Positions 1-4,935 of a DNA stretch of 5,229 nucleotides are shown piece after piece. Origin of the DNA: Anaerolineae bacterium (lineage in GTDB: Bacteria; Chloroflexota; Anaerolineae; Aggregatilineales; Aggregatilineaceae); the NCBI GenBank assembly GCA_016929355.1, contig JAFGJA010000389.1:1-5229 (forward strand), read 5' to 3'. The notes under the pieces were generated by a model. The model was not told the DNA's origin. It made no database searches and saw nothing but the letters and a program-made list of their open reading frames with translations. The position numbers and the translations under genes were made by a program. The first letter of the stretch is position 1; every line of letters starts with the position of its first letter.

Positions 1-188
1 GCCTGCGCGCGCGGCTGCGGGCGGCCTGACGAACGACGGCGCTGGCTGATACGCTGCTGCGTTGCGCCCGCCGGCTGCGCCGCATCAACAGGCGGCGGTG
101 GCACGACACGCCGTGTGCGATCCGAATAATCTGTTGCATCTAACCCATCATTTATCGGCGGTTGATCCTGGGGTGGGACATCCGTCAT
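1..188 (-). CDS. Partial N-terminus of a Pro/Arg-rich protein of unknown function
   Basis: The reading frame opens with ATG at 188-186 and stays open for 62 codons to the left edge, so only the N-terminus is present. A GGAG Shine-Dalgarno (201-198) lies 9 nt upstream of the ATG, and an extended -10 promoter (238-230) lies upstream of that, so start and transcription signals agree. The visible residues divide into an acidic, Pro/Asp-rich first ~20 (MTDVPPQDQPP...), a four-proline run near residue 30-33, and a basic Arg/Gln/Pro-rich stretch with an RRR cluster around residues 50-52. There is no hydrophobic signal peptide or membrane segment in these 62 residues. The composition is that of a disordered N-terminal tail, as found ahead of a membrane anchor or folded domain in envelope-related and regulatory proteins. 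No family can be named. The plus-strand frame over the same bases (62-271) has no such start signals and is probably a shadow. Confidence 0.62.
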   Translation of the reverse strand, partial: MTDVPPQDQPPINDGLDATDYSDRTRRVVPPPPVDAAQPAGATQQRISQRRRSSGRPQPRAQ

Positions 189-229
189 GTGACATTTCTC
201 CAACAACGCACACCTGTTCCGTACCGCAG

Positions 230-238
230 AGTATACCA
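230..238 (-). promoter_or_regulatory. Extended -10 promoter for the leftward gene
   Basis: Read on the minus strand, the site is TGG-TATACT: a TATACT hexamer (5 of 6 to TATAAT) preceded by the TGn extension. It would start transcription near position 222-224, leaving a leader of about 35 nt that contains the GGAG ribosome site at 201-198 and the ATG at 188. No good -35 hexamer is present at 16-18 bp spacing, which is common for extended -10 promoters. The expected -35 zone (about 253-258) overlaps the palindrome at 248-267. Confidence 0.5.
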
Positions 239-247
239 CAGCGCGCC

Positions 248-267
248 AATTCAGGTTTGACTGAATT
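248..267. promoter_or_regulatory. Operator-like perfect palindrome in the divergent promoter region
   Basis: AATTCAG (248-254) and CTGAATT (261-267) are perfect 7-bp inverted arms separated by 6 bp, a size and symmetry typical of a dimeric regulator site. It overlaps the expected -35 zone of the leftward promoter and directly abuts a consensus TTGACA (268-273) pointing rightward, so a bound protein could affect both divergent genes. There is no U-tract and the arms are AT-rich, so a terminator is unlikely. That it acts as an operator is inferred; the binding protein is unknown. Confidence 0.4.
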
Positions 268-297
268 TTGACAGACCCTGGACGCTTGCAGTACGCT
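268..297 (+). promoter_or_regulatory. Candidate promoter for the PHP hydrolase gene
   Basis: A perfect -35 hexamer TTGACA occupies 268-273. The best -10 at acceptable spacing is TACGCT (292-297, 18 bp), which matches only 3 of 6 consensus bases, so the promoter would be weak or activator-dependent. It lies about 45 bp upstream of the ATG at 341, and the -10 overlaps the second copy of the direct repeat at 282-300. Confidence 0.3.
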
Positions 298-300
298 TGC
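282..300. repeat. 8-bp tandem direct repeat with 11-bp period
   Basis: ACGCTTGC occurs at 282-289 and again, identically, at 293-300, separated by AGT. The 11-bp period places both copies on the same helical face, as expected for cooperative binding of a regulator. The repeat sits between the TTGACA hexamer and the PHP gene start, over the core promoter. A regulatory role is inferred from spacing and position only. Confidence 0.35.
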
Positions 301-340
301 CCTGTGTTTTTATGTCTTGATCGGAAAATGGTGAGAACTG

Positions 341-1414
341 ATGGCATCCCACGAATACGTTGGCAATTTACATATCCATACACCTTATTCGGATGGCGCA
401 GCGTATCATGCCGCCGTTGCAGATGCGGCGCTGTTGGCGGAACTGGATTTTCTCGTGTTCACCGATCATAACGTGCGCGTGAGCGGCATTGAGGGATACT
501 ATGGTGACGAGGAACGCGGGTACACGCTGCTCTTAACCGGCGAAGAGGTCCATGATCGAACGCGCAACCCGCAATGTAATCACCTGTTGGTTTATGACAC
601 GGATAACGAAGTCTCCGCTCACGCGCACGATCTCACGCATTTGATCGATACCGTGCGTAAAGCCGATGGCATGAGCTTCATCGCACATCCCGACGATCAC
701 GCGGTCAAATGGATTGGCGAACCCGCGATCCCCTGGTTGGATCGTTACGTTGATGGCTTCACTGGATTGGAAATCTGGAATACCATGTCGCGCTTCAAAG
801 ATCACATCCAAACCAAACGCGAAACCATCCGCGCGATTTTTCGCCCGGAAGATGTCATGACCGGGCCGCATCCACTCACGCTAGCGCTGTGGGATCAGCT
901 ATTAGCAATGGGACATCGTGTGGTCGGAATCGGCAATGCCGACGCACACGGAACTACATACTCGGCAGGACCAATCTCACATACCATTTTCCCTTATGAT
1001 TTCCTGTTTAGCTGCGTTAACACCCACCTTCTGACCAAAGCCCCGCTTATTGGCAATGTCGAACGCGATAAAACCTTGTTGTACCAATCTCTACGACGCG
1101 GACGCGCTTTTATCGGCTATGAGATTCCCGGCCCGACGTGCGGCTTCCGTTTCACCGCGCAAGGACAAAGTACCGCCGCCATCATGGGCGAAAGCATCCG
1201 TTTAGGGCATGGTGTCACACTGCAAGCCTATGCCCCGGATCGTGCCCGGATCAAGATTATCCGGCACGGGGACGTGGTGGCCGAAGACACCAAAACGCAG
1301 AATCTCACGCATGTCGCCCGTGAATCAGGCGCATACCGTGTTGAGGTATGGCGCGAGTATCATGGAACAGAACGCGCATGGATTCTCAGCAATCCCATTT
1401 ATGTAGAAGATTAG
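341..1414 (+). CDS. PHP-domain metal-dependent hydrolase (CehA/McbA-like)
   Basis: This is a 357-residue protein, a normal full length for a PHP hydrolase with a C-terminal beta domain. PHP proteins use a tri- or dinuclear metal site to hydrolyse phosphoesters and, in the CehA/McbA branch, other esters. The metal set looks complete: H11-I-H13 with D18 in the first motif, T41-D42-H43, E68 in GEE, H81, H115 in AHP, and D200-A-H202 in the GNADAHG motif. Residues ~270-357 form a beta-rich, Ig-like tail (IKIIRHGD, YRVEVWRE, ending SNPIYVED), typical of stand-alone cytoplasmic PHP phosphoesterases in this group. There is no signal peptide. The ATG at 341 is supported by GGTGAG at 330-335, 5 nt upstream, and by the conserved motif starting at residue 9. 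The gene is monocistronic in this window, diverging from the left gene and converging on the RNA methyltransferase. The substrate cannot be told from sequence; DNA-polymerase-type PHP or histidinol phosphatase is less likely because of the tail domain. Confidence 0.9.
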   Translation: MASHEYVGNLHIHTPYSDGAAYHAAVADAALLAELDFLVFTDHNVRVSGIEGYYGDEERGYTLLLTGEEVHDRTRNPQCNHLLVYDTDNEVSAHAHDLTHLIDTVRKADGMSFIAHPDDHAVKWIGEPAIPWLDRYVDGFTGLEIWNTMSRFKDHIQTKRETIRAIFRPEDVMTGPHPLTLALWDQLLAMGHRVVGIGNADAHGTTYSAGPISHTIFPYDFLFSCVNTHLLTKAPLIGNVERDKTLLYQSLRRGRAFIGYEIPGPTCGFRFTAQGQSTAAIMGESIRLGHGVTLQAYAPDRARIKIIRHGDVVAEDTKTQNLTHVARESGAYRVEVWREYHGTERAWILSNPIYVED

Positions 1415-1416
1415 GC

Positions 1417-1446
1417 TCCTTCCCTCAAGCCAATGTGAGGGAAGGA
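1417..1446. terminator. Hairpin between convergent genes, possible shared terminator
   Basis: TCCTTCCCTCA (1417-1427) and TGAGGGAAGGA (1436-1446) form a perfect 11-bp stem with an 8-nt loop, beginning 3 nt after the PHP stop codon. It lies 29 nt beyond the stop of the opposing RNA methyltransferase, so either transcript would fold it. Neither strand has a U-tract after the stem, so it is not a classical intrinsic terminator. It may instead act with Rho, or as a 3'-end stabilising structure. Confidence 0.5.
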
Positions 1447-1475
1447 AGTATACGCCATACCGTGACGGTGCGACA

Positions 1476-2285
1476 TCAGCAATTGACACGCAGCCAGTCA
1501 TACATCAACACGCCACCAGCCACAGCCACATTCAGCGATTCGGCGCTGCCGCGCATCGGCAGCCGCACCCAATCCGCCAGATAAGGCCATACATCGTCCG
1601 ACAGGCCGCGCGCCTCATTGCCAAGCACTAACGCCGCTCCCCCGGATGCCATTTCCCAATGTCCCCGCGCGAGATCGGCCCCAACCGGACGCAATCCGGC
1701 CCGATTCAGCCAATCAAATAGACCAGGGATATCGTCAGAGCACATCACTGGCAGCGTGAACAGCGACCCCATGCTGGCACGGACCACTTTCGGATCAAAA
1801 ATATCAACGCTGGGTGCGATCAACACGACGCCCGCCACGCCTACCGCGTCCGCAGTGCGGATCAGAGTCCCAACATTGCCGGTATCTTGCAACCGATCCA
1901 ACACCAGAACCAACGCATCATCTGCCAAATTGTAGTGGGTCAACGTCGTGTCAAACATTTCAAACGTGGTGACAATGCCCTGCCACATACAACGCGGCGA
2001 CAATTTGCGCATGACGTGTTCGGAAACAGGGACCAGATCGGCATTCCTGGCAGCAAATTGATCCAGTAGTTGTGATGTTTCCTCGCCAGCAAATTGCTCC
2101 TCGCAGTAAAACACATCGAGCGGTTTCAATCCGGCATCAAGGGCCATGTGCAATAACTGCAACCCTTCCACCAGGAAACGATTTTGCTGCTGGCGGTATT
2201 TGCGCTGCGCCAATTTGCTCGCCTCAACAATCCGGTGATTACGGGTGCTGGTGATGATCGGTACATGAGTGTGATACAGTGTCAT
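1476..2285 (-). CDS. TrmH/SpoU-family RNA 2'-O-methyltransferase
   Basis: A SPOUT-class enzyme expected to transfer a methyl group from SAM to a ribose 2'-OH in rRNA or tRNA; the target nucleotide cannot be read from sequence. With the start at 2285 it has 269 residues, the usual length for this family. Residues ~10-110 match the N-terminal substrate-binding region (RFLVEGLQLL at 36-45). The trefoil-knot domain follows: motif 1 with D134-T-G-N137-V-G and R143 (the common DPxN is DTGN here), a SMGS segment at 171-174, motif 2 LGNEARGL at 221-228 with E224, and motif 3 SLNVAVA at 250-256. The ATG at 2285-2283 is chosen because GAGGAGGG (2300-2293) lies 7 nt upstream. The longer frame from a GTG at 2360 adds 25 residues with no ribosome site and no family similarity. 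It lies 231 nt downstream of the helicase on the same strand, beyond a terminator-like leader, and no convincing promoter of its own was found. Confidence 0.93.
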   Translation of the reverse strand: MTLYHTHVPIITSTRNHRIVEASKLAQRKYRQQQNRFLVEGLQLLHMALDAGLKPLDVFYCEEQFAGEETSQLLDQFAARNADLVPVSEHVMRKLSPRCMWQGIVTTFEMFDTTLTHYNLADDALVLVLDRLQDTGNVGTLIRTADAVGVAGVVLIAPSVDIFDPKVVRASMGSLFTLPVMCSDDIPGLFDWLNRAGLRPVGADLARGHWEMASGGAALVLGNEARGLSDDVWPYLADWVRLPMRGSAESLNVAVAGGVLMYDWLRVNC

Positions 2286-2292
2286 AACAAAA

Positions 2293-2300
2293 CCCTCCTC
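2293..2300 (-). promoter_or_regulatory. Strong ribosome binding site fixing the TrmH/SpoU start
   Basis: The minus strand reads GAGGAGGG followed by 7 nt (TTTTGTT) and then the ATG at 2285. It is near-perfect anti-SD complementarity at ideal spacing, and it rules out the upstream GTG at 2360 as the main start. Confidence 0.8.
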
Positions 2301-2309
2301 GGTTTTGGG

Positions 2310-2432
2310 GCAGGCACGCAAACCTGCGATCCTTGACCAAGAAGCGGCATACCACTCCACATAACCAAAAACGCAGGCTATCGTGCCTGCGTCTTAGATT
2401 AAGTAATAGATATATTAATATTGAGCAGGCAC
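2310..2432 (-). repeat. Array of complementary GCAGG/CCTGC arms in the RNA methyltransferase leader
   Basis: In minus-strand (transcript) order the arms are: 1, GTGCCTGC (2432-2425); 2, GCAGGCAC (2390-2383); 3, GCCTGCG (2378-2372); 4, CGCAGG (2328-2323); and 5, GTGCCTGC (2317-2310). Arm 2 pairs with arm 3 in the terminator stem. It is also a perfect 8-bp complement of arm 1, and a 9-bp complement of arm 5 plus its neighbouring base (2318). Arm 4 can pair with arm 3 (6 bp) or arm 5 (5 bp). The pairings are mutually exclusive, as in attenuators. The complementarity is directly visible; any regulatory switching is inferred. Confidence 0.5.
2367..2392 (-). terminator. Intrinsic terminator downstream of the helicase, upstream of the RNA methyltransferase
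   Basis: On the minus strand ACGCAGGC (2392-2385), loop ACGATA, and GCCTGCGT (2378-2371) form a perfect 8-bp GC-rich stem. It runs directly into a U-tract of five T (2371-2367), the first being the last paired base. It is 124 nt after the helicase stop and 81 nt before the RNA methyltransferase ATG. It can end the helicase transcript or, if incompletely used, meter read-through into the methyltransferase. Confidence 0.7.
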
Positions 2433-2506
2433 TATGGACTAAAGCCGCCGAACCCACCAATTACAAAATTGATGGTAGAGATATGATCGAGAAAGAAATT
2501 ATCCAT
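2432..2506 (-). CDS. Possible 24-residue Phe-rich small ORF or leader peptide
   Basis: ATG at 2506-2504, 10 nt after the helicase stop, opens a 24-codon frame ending with TAG at 2434-2432. The product begins MDNFFLDHIS and ends GGFGGFSP, with five phenylalanines and no charged residue after H8. The nearest Shine-Dalgarno-like sequence is AGGTG at 2524-2520, inside the end of the helicase gene and 13 nt from the ATG, which is too far to be strong; translation might instead be coupled to termination of the helicase. The stop codon touches arm 1 of the complementary-arm array, as in leader-peptide attenuators. A frame this short can arise by chance, so coding status is unproven. Confidence 0.25.
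   Translation of the reverse strand: MDNFFLDHISTINFVIGGFGGFSP
2454..2475 (-). other. Imperfect hairpin between helicase and terminator
   Basis: Positions 2454-2462 pair with 2467-2475 (8 of 9 base pairs, one C/A mismatch at 2457/2472) around a 4-nt loop. The inner five pairs are AT-rich and no U-tract follows, so it is not a terminator. It falls inside the possible small ORF and could be a 3'-end structure of the helicase mRNA. Confidence 0.3.
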
Positions 2507-2516
2507 CAGTAACCAC

Positions 2517-3965
2517 TTACACCTCGTAAGGATGATCGTGAACGATTGATACCCGATTTCGAATCAGTTTTTCAATGTCGTTGAGATACGGGCGTTCGTC
2601 ATCTGAGCAAAACGAGAGAGCACTACCAACTGCGCCTGCGCGCCCGGTACGCCCAATCCGGTGAATATAGGTTTCTGGCTCATTAGGCAAATCAAACTGA
2701 ATCACATGCGAGATGTCTTCTACATCGATCCCACGCGCCACAACATCGGTAGCAACCAACACACGGGTTTTACCATCGCGGAAATTCTTCAGCGCGCGCT
2801 GGCGAGCGGTCTGTGATTTGTTCCCGTGAATAGGCTCGGCATTAATGTGTTTCTGTTTCAAGTTCTTGACTACCCGATTCGCGCCATGTTTGGTCCGGGT
2901 AAAGATCAAAACCCGTGTCACCTCTGAATCTTTGAGGATGTGTTCCAGCAATTTCTGTTTTTCCTTCTTATCGACAAAGTACACCGCCTGGTCAATCGCA
3001 TCGACGGTGGGCTGCTCCGGCGCAACAGAAACTTCAACCGGATCACGCAGAATTTTCCCGGCAAGTTCAATAATTTCGCGCGGCATCGTAGCGGAAAAGA
3101 GCAGCGTTTGACGCTCAGTTGGCACCAGTTTGATGATGCGTCGCATATCGTGGATAAACCCCATATCGAGCATTCGATCCGCTTCATCAAGGACCAACAC
3201 CTCAATCTGATCCAGTTTGATGTGTCCCTGCCCGATCAGATCAAGCAAGCGTCCGGGGGTAGCGATCAGAACGTCCACTCCCTGCTTAAGCGCTTGAACC
3301 TGCGGATTCTGGCCGACACCACCAAAAATAACCGTATTGGTGAGCTTGGTGTATTGTCCATAAATACTGAAACTTTCCCCGATCTGAATCGCCAATTCGC
3401 GGGTTGGGGCAAGCACCAATACCCGGATAGGATGCTGCGCGTGCTCCTTGCGTTTTCCTTTTTTCTTGTTGCCCGTTTGTTGTGAGCAAATGGTGTTCGA
3501 CAAATTTCGCAGGATGGGCAACGCAAATGCCGCCGTTTTGCCTGTGCCGGTCTGCGCACAGCCCATCACATCACGCCCCGCGAGCACATGCGGAATCGCC
3601 TGCGTCTGAATTGAGGTCGGTTCGCTATAGCCAGCATTCTGCACCGCGCGCAGCAAATTCGGACTCAGGTCGAGATCGGAAAACTCGCTTACTTCTCTAT
3701 CGGATTTAGTTTCTGGCATAACTTCGACTGACTCGGCAGATTCATCAAGCGGAACCACATCGGTAGCCGACGGTCCTTTTTTGCTCTGCTCAATATGAAA
3801 AGCAATTCGATCTCCTGCGTTAAGAGACGTTTTACGCTTTTGGGGCAACGCAGAATAGTGTACGAAAACATCATTGCCCCCCTTATCAGGGGTAACAAAA
3901 CCAAAACCCTGTTTTGTGTTATACCATTTGATGGTTCCAGTTAGACGTTGTGTGGGTGATACCAT
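2517..3965 (-). CDS. Cold-shock domain fused to RhlE-type DEAD-box RNA helicase
   Basis: A 482-residue cytoplasmic RNA-remodelling protein. Residues ~8-72 form a complete cold-shock domain: GTIKWYN (10-16), the RNP1-like KQGFGFV (18-24), the RNP2-like VFVH (33-36) and KGPSATDV (63-70), with aromatic binding residues W14, Y15, F21, F23, F34 and H36 kept. An acidic linker (~73-94) leads into a full DEAD-box core. This has F95 and Q120 of the Q motif, AQTGTGKT (137-144), PTREL (187-191), TPGR (236-239), DEAD (260-263), SAT (291-293), ARGID (410-414) and HRIGRTGR (435-442). The sequence around IHGNKSQ (379-385) and the DIEKLIR end are RhlE-like. A Lys-rich insert (KKKGKRK, 167-173) lies between motifs I and Ia, and there is almost no tail after the core. 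The ATG at 3965 is required to include the cold-shock domain; AGGA lies 4 nt upstream. DEAD-box helicases unwind short RNA duplexes using ATP, and cold-shock domains bind single-stranded RNA. No convincing promoter was found in the 60 nt upstream. Confidence 0.95.
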   Translation of the reverse strand: MVSPTQRLTGTIKWYNTKQGFGFVTPDKGGNDVFVHYSALPQKRKTSLNAGDRIAFHIEQSKKGPSATDVVPLDESAESVEVMPETKSDREVSEFSDLDLSPNLLRAVQNAGYSEPTSIQTQAIPHVLAGRDVMGCAQTGTGKTAAFALPILRNLSNTICSQQTGNKKKGKRKEHAQHPIRVLVLAPTRELAIQIGESFSIYGQYTKLTNTVIFGGVGQNPQVQALKQGVDVLIATPGRLLDLIGQGHIKLDQIEVLVLDEADRMLDMGFIHDMRRIIKLVPTERQTLLFSATMPREIIELAGKILRDPVEVSVAPEQPTVDAIDQAVYFVDKKEKQKLLEHILKDSEVTRVLIFTRTKHGANRVVKNLKQKHINAEPIHGNKSQTARQRALKNFRDGKTRVLVATDVVARGIDVEDISHVIQFDLPNEPETYIHRIGRTGRAGAVGSALSFCSDDERPYLNDIEKLIRNRVSIVHDHPYEV

Positions 3966-4026
3966 GAAATCCTACTTTGATTAGTGAACGATAGAAACAG
4001 GCGGATTGGCTATGCTACACCACCGC

Positions 4027-4073
4027 CGAAAACGGCAGGCGACATCGCTATGATTACAGGCTTGCCGTTTTCG
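4027..4073. terminator. Inverted repeat, probable terminator of the methyltransferase unit
   Basis: Positions 4027-4040 and 4060-4073 form a 14-bp stem (11 perfect outer pairs, one G/T wobble, two inner pairs) around a 19-nt loop. CGAAAA at one base and TTTTCG at the other make it look the same from both strands: a GC-rich stem followed by T4. It lies 31 nt beyond the minus-strand methyltransferase stop (4105) and 61 nt before the helicase ATG, so its likely job is to end the exporter-methyltransferase transcript. The loop is long and the T-run short, so efficiency may be modest. Confidence 0.55.
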
Positions 4074-4104
4074 CGCAATGGTCGATATTTTTCAGGACGA
4101 ATAC

Positions 4105-4887
4105 CTACTCGCGGGCCAGCACATAGACTAGCCCGCTCCGGTTCGGATCATACGGTTTATCGACACAGCCGTTATAACAGGCGCAAACGGTCAACCCGGC
4201 CTGGGCAAACAACATTTCCATGTCATCCCGATTCGGCCACCATGTCTGCCGTCGATATTCCTGGCGAGCGTGGTCAGGGCCAAAGATCACGGCCTGCGTA
4301 TGTGACATCCGGCGCTGTGCGTCGTAGGTGTGGCGATAGATCGCCGCCCCACCCTGCCATTCGTCCCAATGCTGTTTGCGCAACGGGAGTTCGGGCGTCC
4401 AATCAGGATCGCCAAACACGAAACGCCCGCCGGGTTTCAGCAAATTGGTCACATCCCATAAGACATTAAGTGTCTTTTCGGGCGTGGAAAACCATGTCAT
4501 CAGGTTGCCGCAAAACTGCGCGATAGCATCAAATGTGCCGCGTAAGGGTAACTGCGCCACATCTGCCTCAACCCATTCAATGTTCAGGTTATGACGGCGG
4601 GCATTATAGCGCGCCAATTGCAGCAGTTCCGAGGACAAATCTAGCCCGGTCACACGCAGCCCATAAGCCGCGAGTTCCAGGCTGTGCCGTCCCCAACCGC
4701 ACCCCAAATCCAACACCGCATCGCCGGGTTGGAGGTGGAGTTGCTTCATGGCGAACTGGACTTCCGTTTCAGTATGTTGTGCCCATGCACCCGGTAAATC
4801 ACCCATGATCATGCGGCGTGCCCAACCTGCCGCAATCTGGCGATACCAGTCATTATTTGCTTGATGGTCTAGTGCGAGTGATTGCAC
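4105..4887 (-). CDS. Class I SAM-dependent methyltransferase
   Basis: A 260-residue cytoplasmic enzyme with a Rossmann-fold SAM-binding domain (Methyltransf_11/25-like). Motif I is VLDLGCGWGRHS (58-69), the acidic ribose-binding residue is D83 in VTGLDLS, motif II is EAD (107-109), the motif III region is FDAIAQF (119-125), and LLKPGGRFVFGD (149-160) is the usual post-motif strand. The Trp/Arg-rich C-terminal third (HWDEW, QTWWPNRDD, then the AGLTVCACYNG segment) probably forms the substrate pocket. GTG at 4887-4885 is preferred because GAGGAG lies 7 nt upstream. An ATG at 4902 would begin next to that ribosome site, and a GTG at 4917 has no ribosome site. It follows the exporter permease by 48 nt with no terminator seen, so the two are probably co-transcribed. 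The substrate (small molecule, lipid or quinone) cannot be inferred. Confidence 0.87.
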   Translation of the reverse strand: MQSLALDHQANNDWYRQIAAGWARRMIMGDLPGAWAQHTETEVQFAMKQLHLQPGDAVLDLGCGWGRHSLELAAYGLRVTGLDLSSELLQLARYNARRHNLNIEWVEADVAQLPLRGTFDAIAQFCGNLMTWFSTPEKTLNVLWDVTNLLKPGGRFVFGDPDWTPELPLRKQHWDEWQGGAAIYRHTYDAQRRMSHTQAVIFGPDHARQEYRRQTWWPNRDDMEMLFAQAGLTVCACYNGCVDKPYDPNRSGLVYVLARE

Positions 4888-4894
4888 TGTTAGA

Positions 4895-4900
4895 CTCCTC
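4895..4900 (-). promoter_or_regulatory. Ribosome binding site deciding a GTG start
   Basis: GAGGAG on the minus strand, 7 nt (TCTAACA) before the GTG at 4887. The in-frame ATG at 4902 overlaps this sequence and has no separate ribosome site, so the site supports the shorter methyltransferase product. Confidence 0.65.
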
Positions 4901-4935
4901 ATAGTTGGTTCAAGCACGGGCCATTCGCAACCGGA

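Noticed and set aside
62..271. 69-codon plus-strand frame at the left edge
   Set aside because: It overlaps the leftward N-terminus at 1-188 and its promoter and has no ribosome site; the His/Pro/Ala-rich product resembles nothing known.
1459..1469. Odd palindrome ACCGT-G-ACGGT between the convergent genes
   Set aside because: Five-base arms with a single-base centre cannot form a stable RNA hairpin, and the position downstream of both genes does not suggest an operator.
2286..2360. 25-residue N-terminal extension of the RNA methyltransferase from a GTG at 2360
   Set aside because: It has no ribosome site, no family similarity, and contains the very strong Shine-Dalgarno that serves the ATG at 2285.
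2445..2458. T-box-like sequence on the minus strand (GGTGGGTTCGGCGG, compared with GGTGGNACCGCGG)
   Set aside because: The central ACC needed after UGGN is missing, no specifier-loop stem was found in the short space upstream, and the downstream gene is not an aminoacyl-tRNA or amino-acid gene. Similarity is probably chance.
2940..3485. 181-codon plus-strand frame opposite the helicase gene
   Set aside because: It lies wholly antisense to a gene with every DEAD-box motif intact, and it has no recognisable domain and no credible ribosome site.
3984..4469. 161-codon plus-strand frame across the 4027-4073 inverted repeat and opposite the SAM methyltransferase
   Set aside because: The composition is Arg/Pro/Ser-rich, as expected for an antisense frame in GC-rich sequence, and it runs through a terminator-like repeat; the minus-strand gene has full methyltransferase motifs.
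4888..4917. Longer SAM methyltransferase start at GTG 4917 or ATG 4902
   Set aside because: Neither has a ribosome site at proper spacing, while GTG 4887 has GAGGAG 7 nt upstream; the extra residues are not part of the conserved domain.
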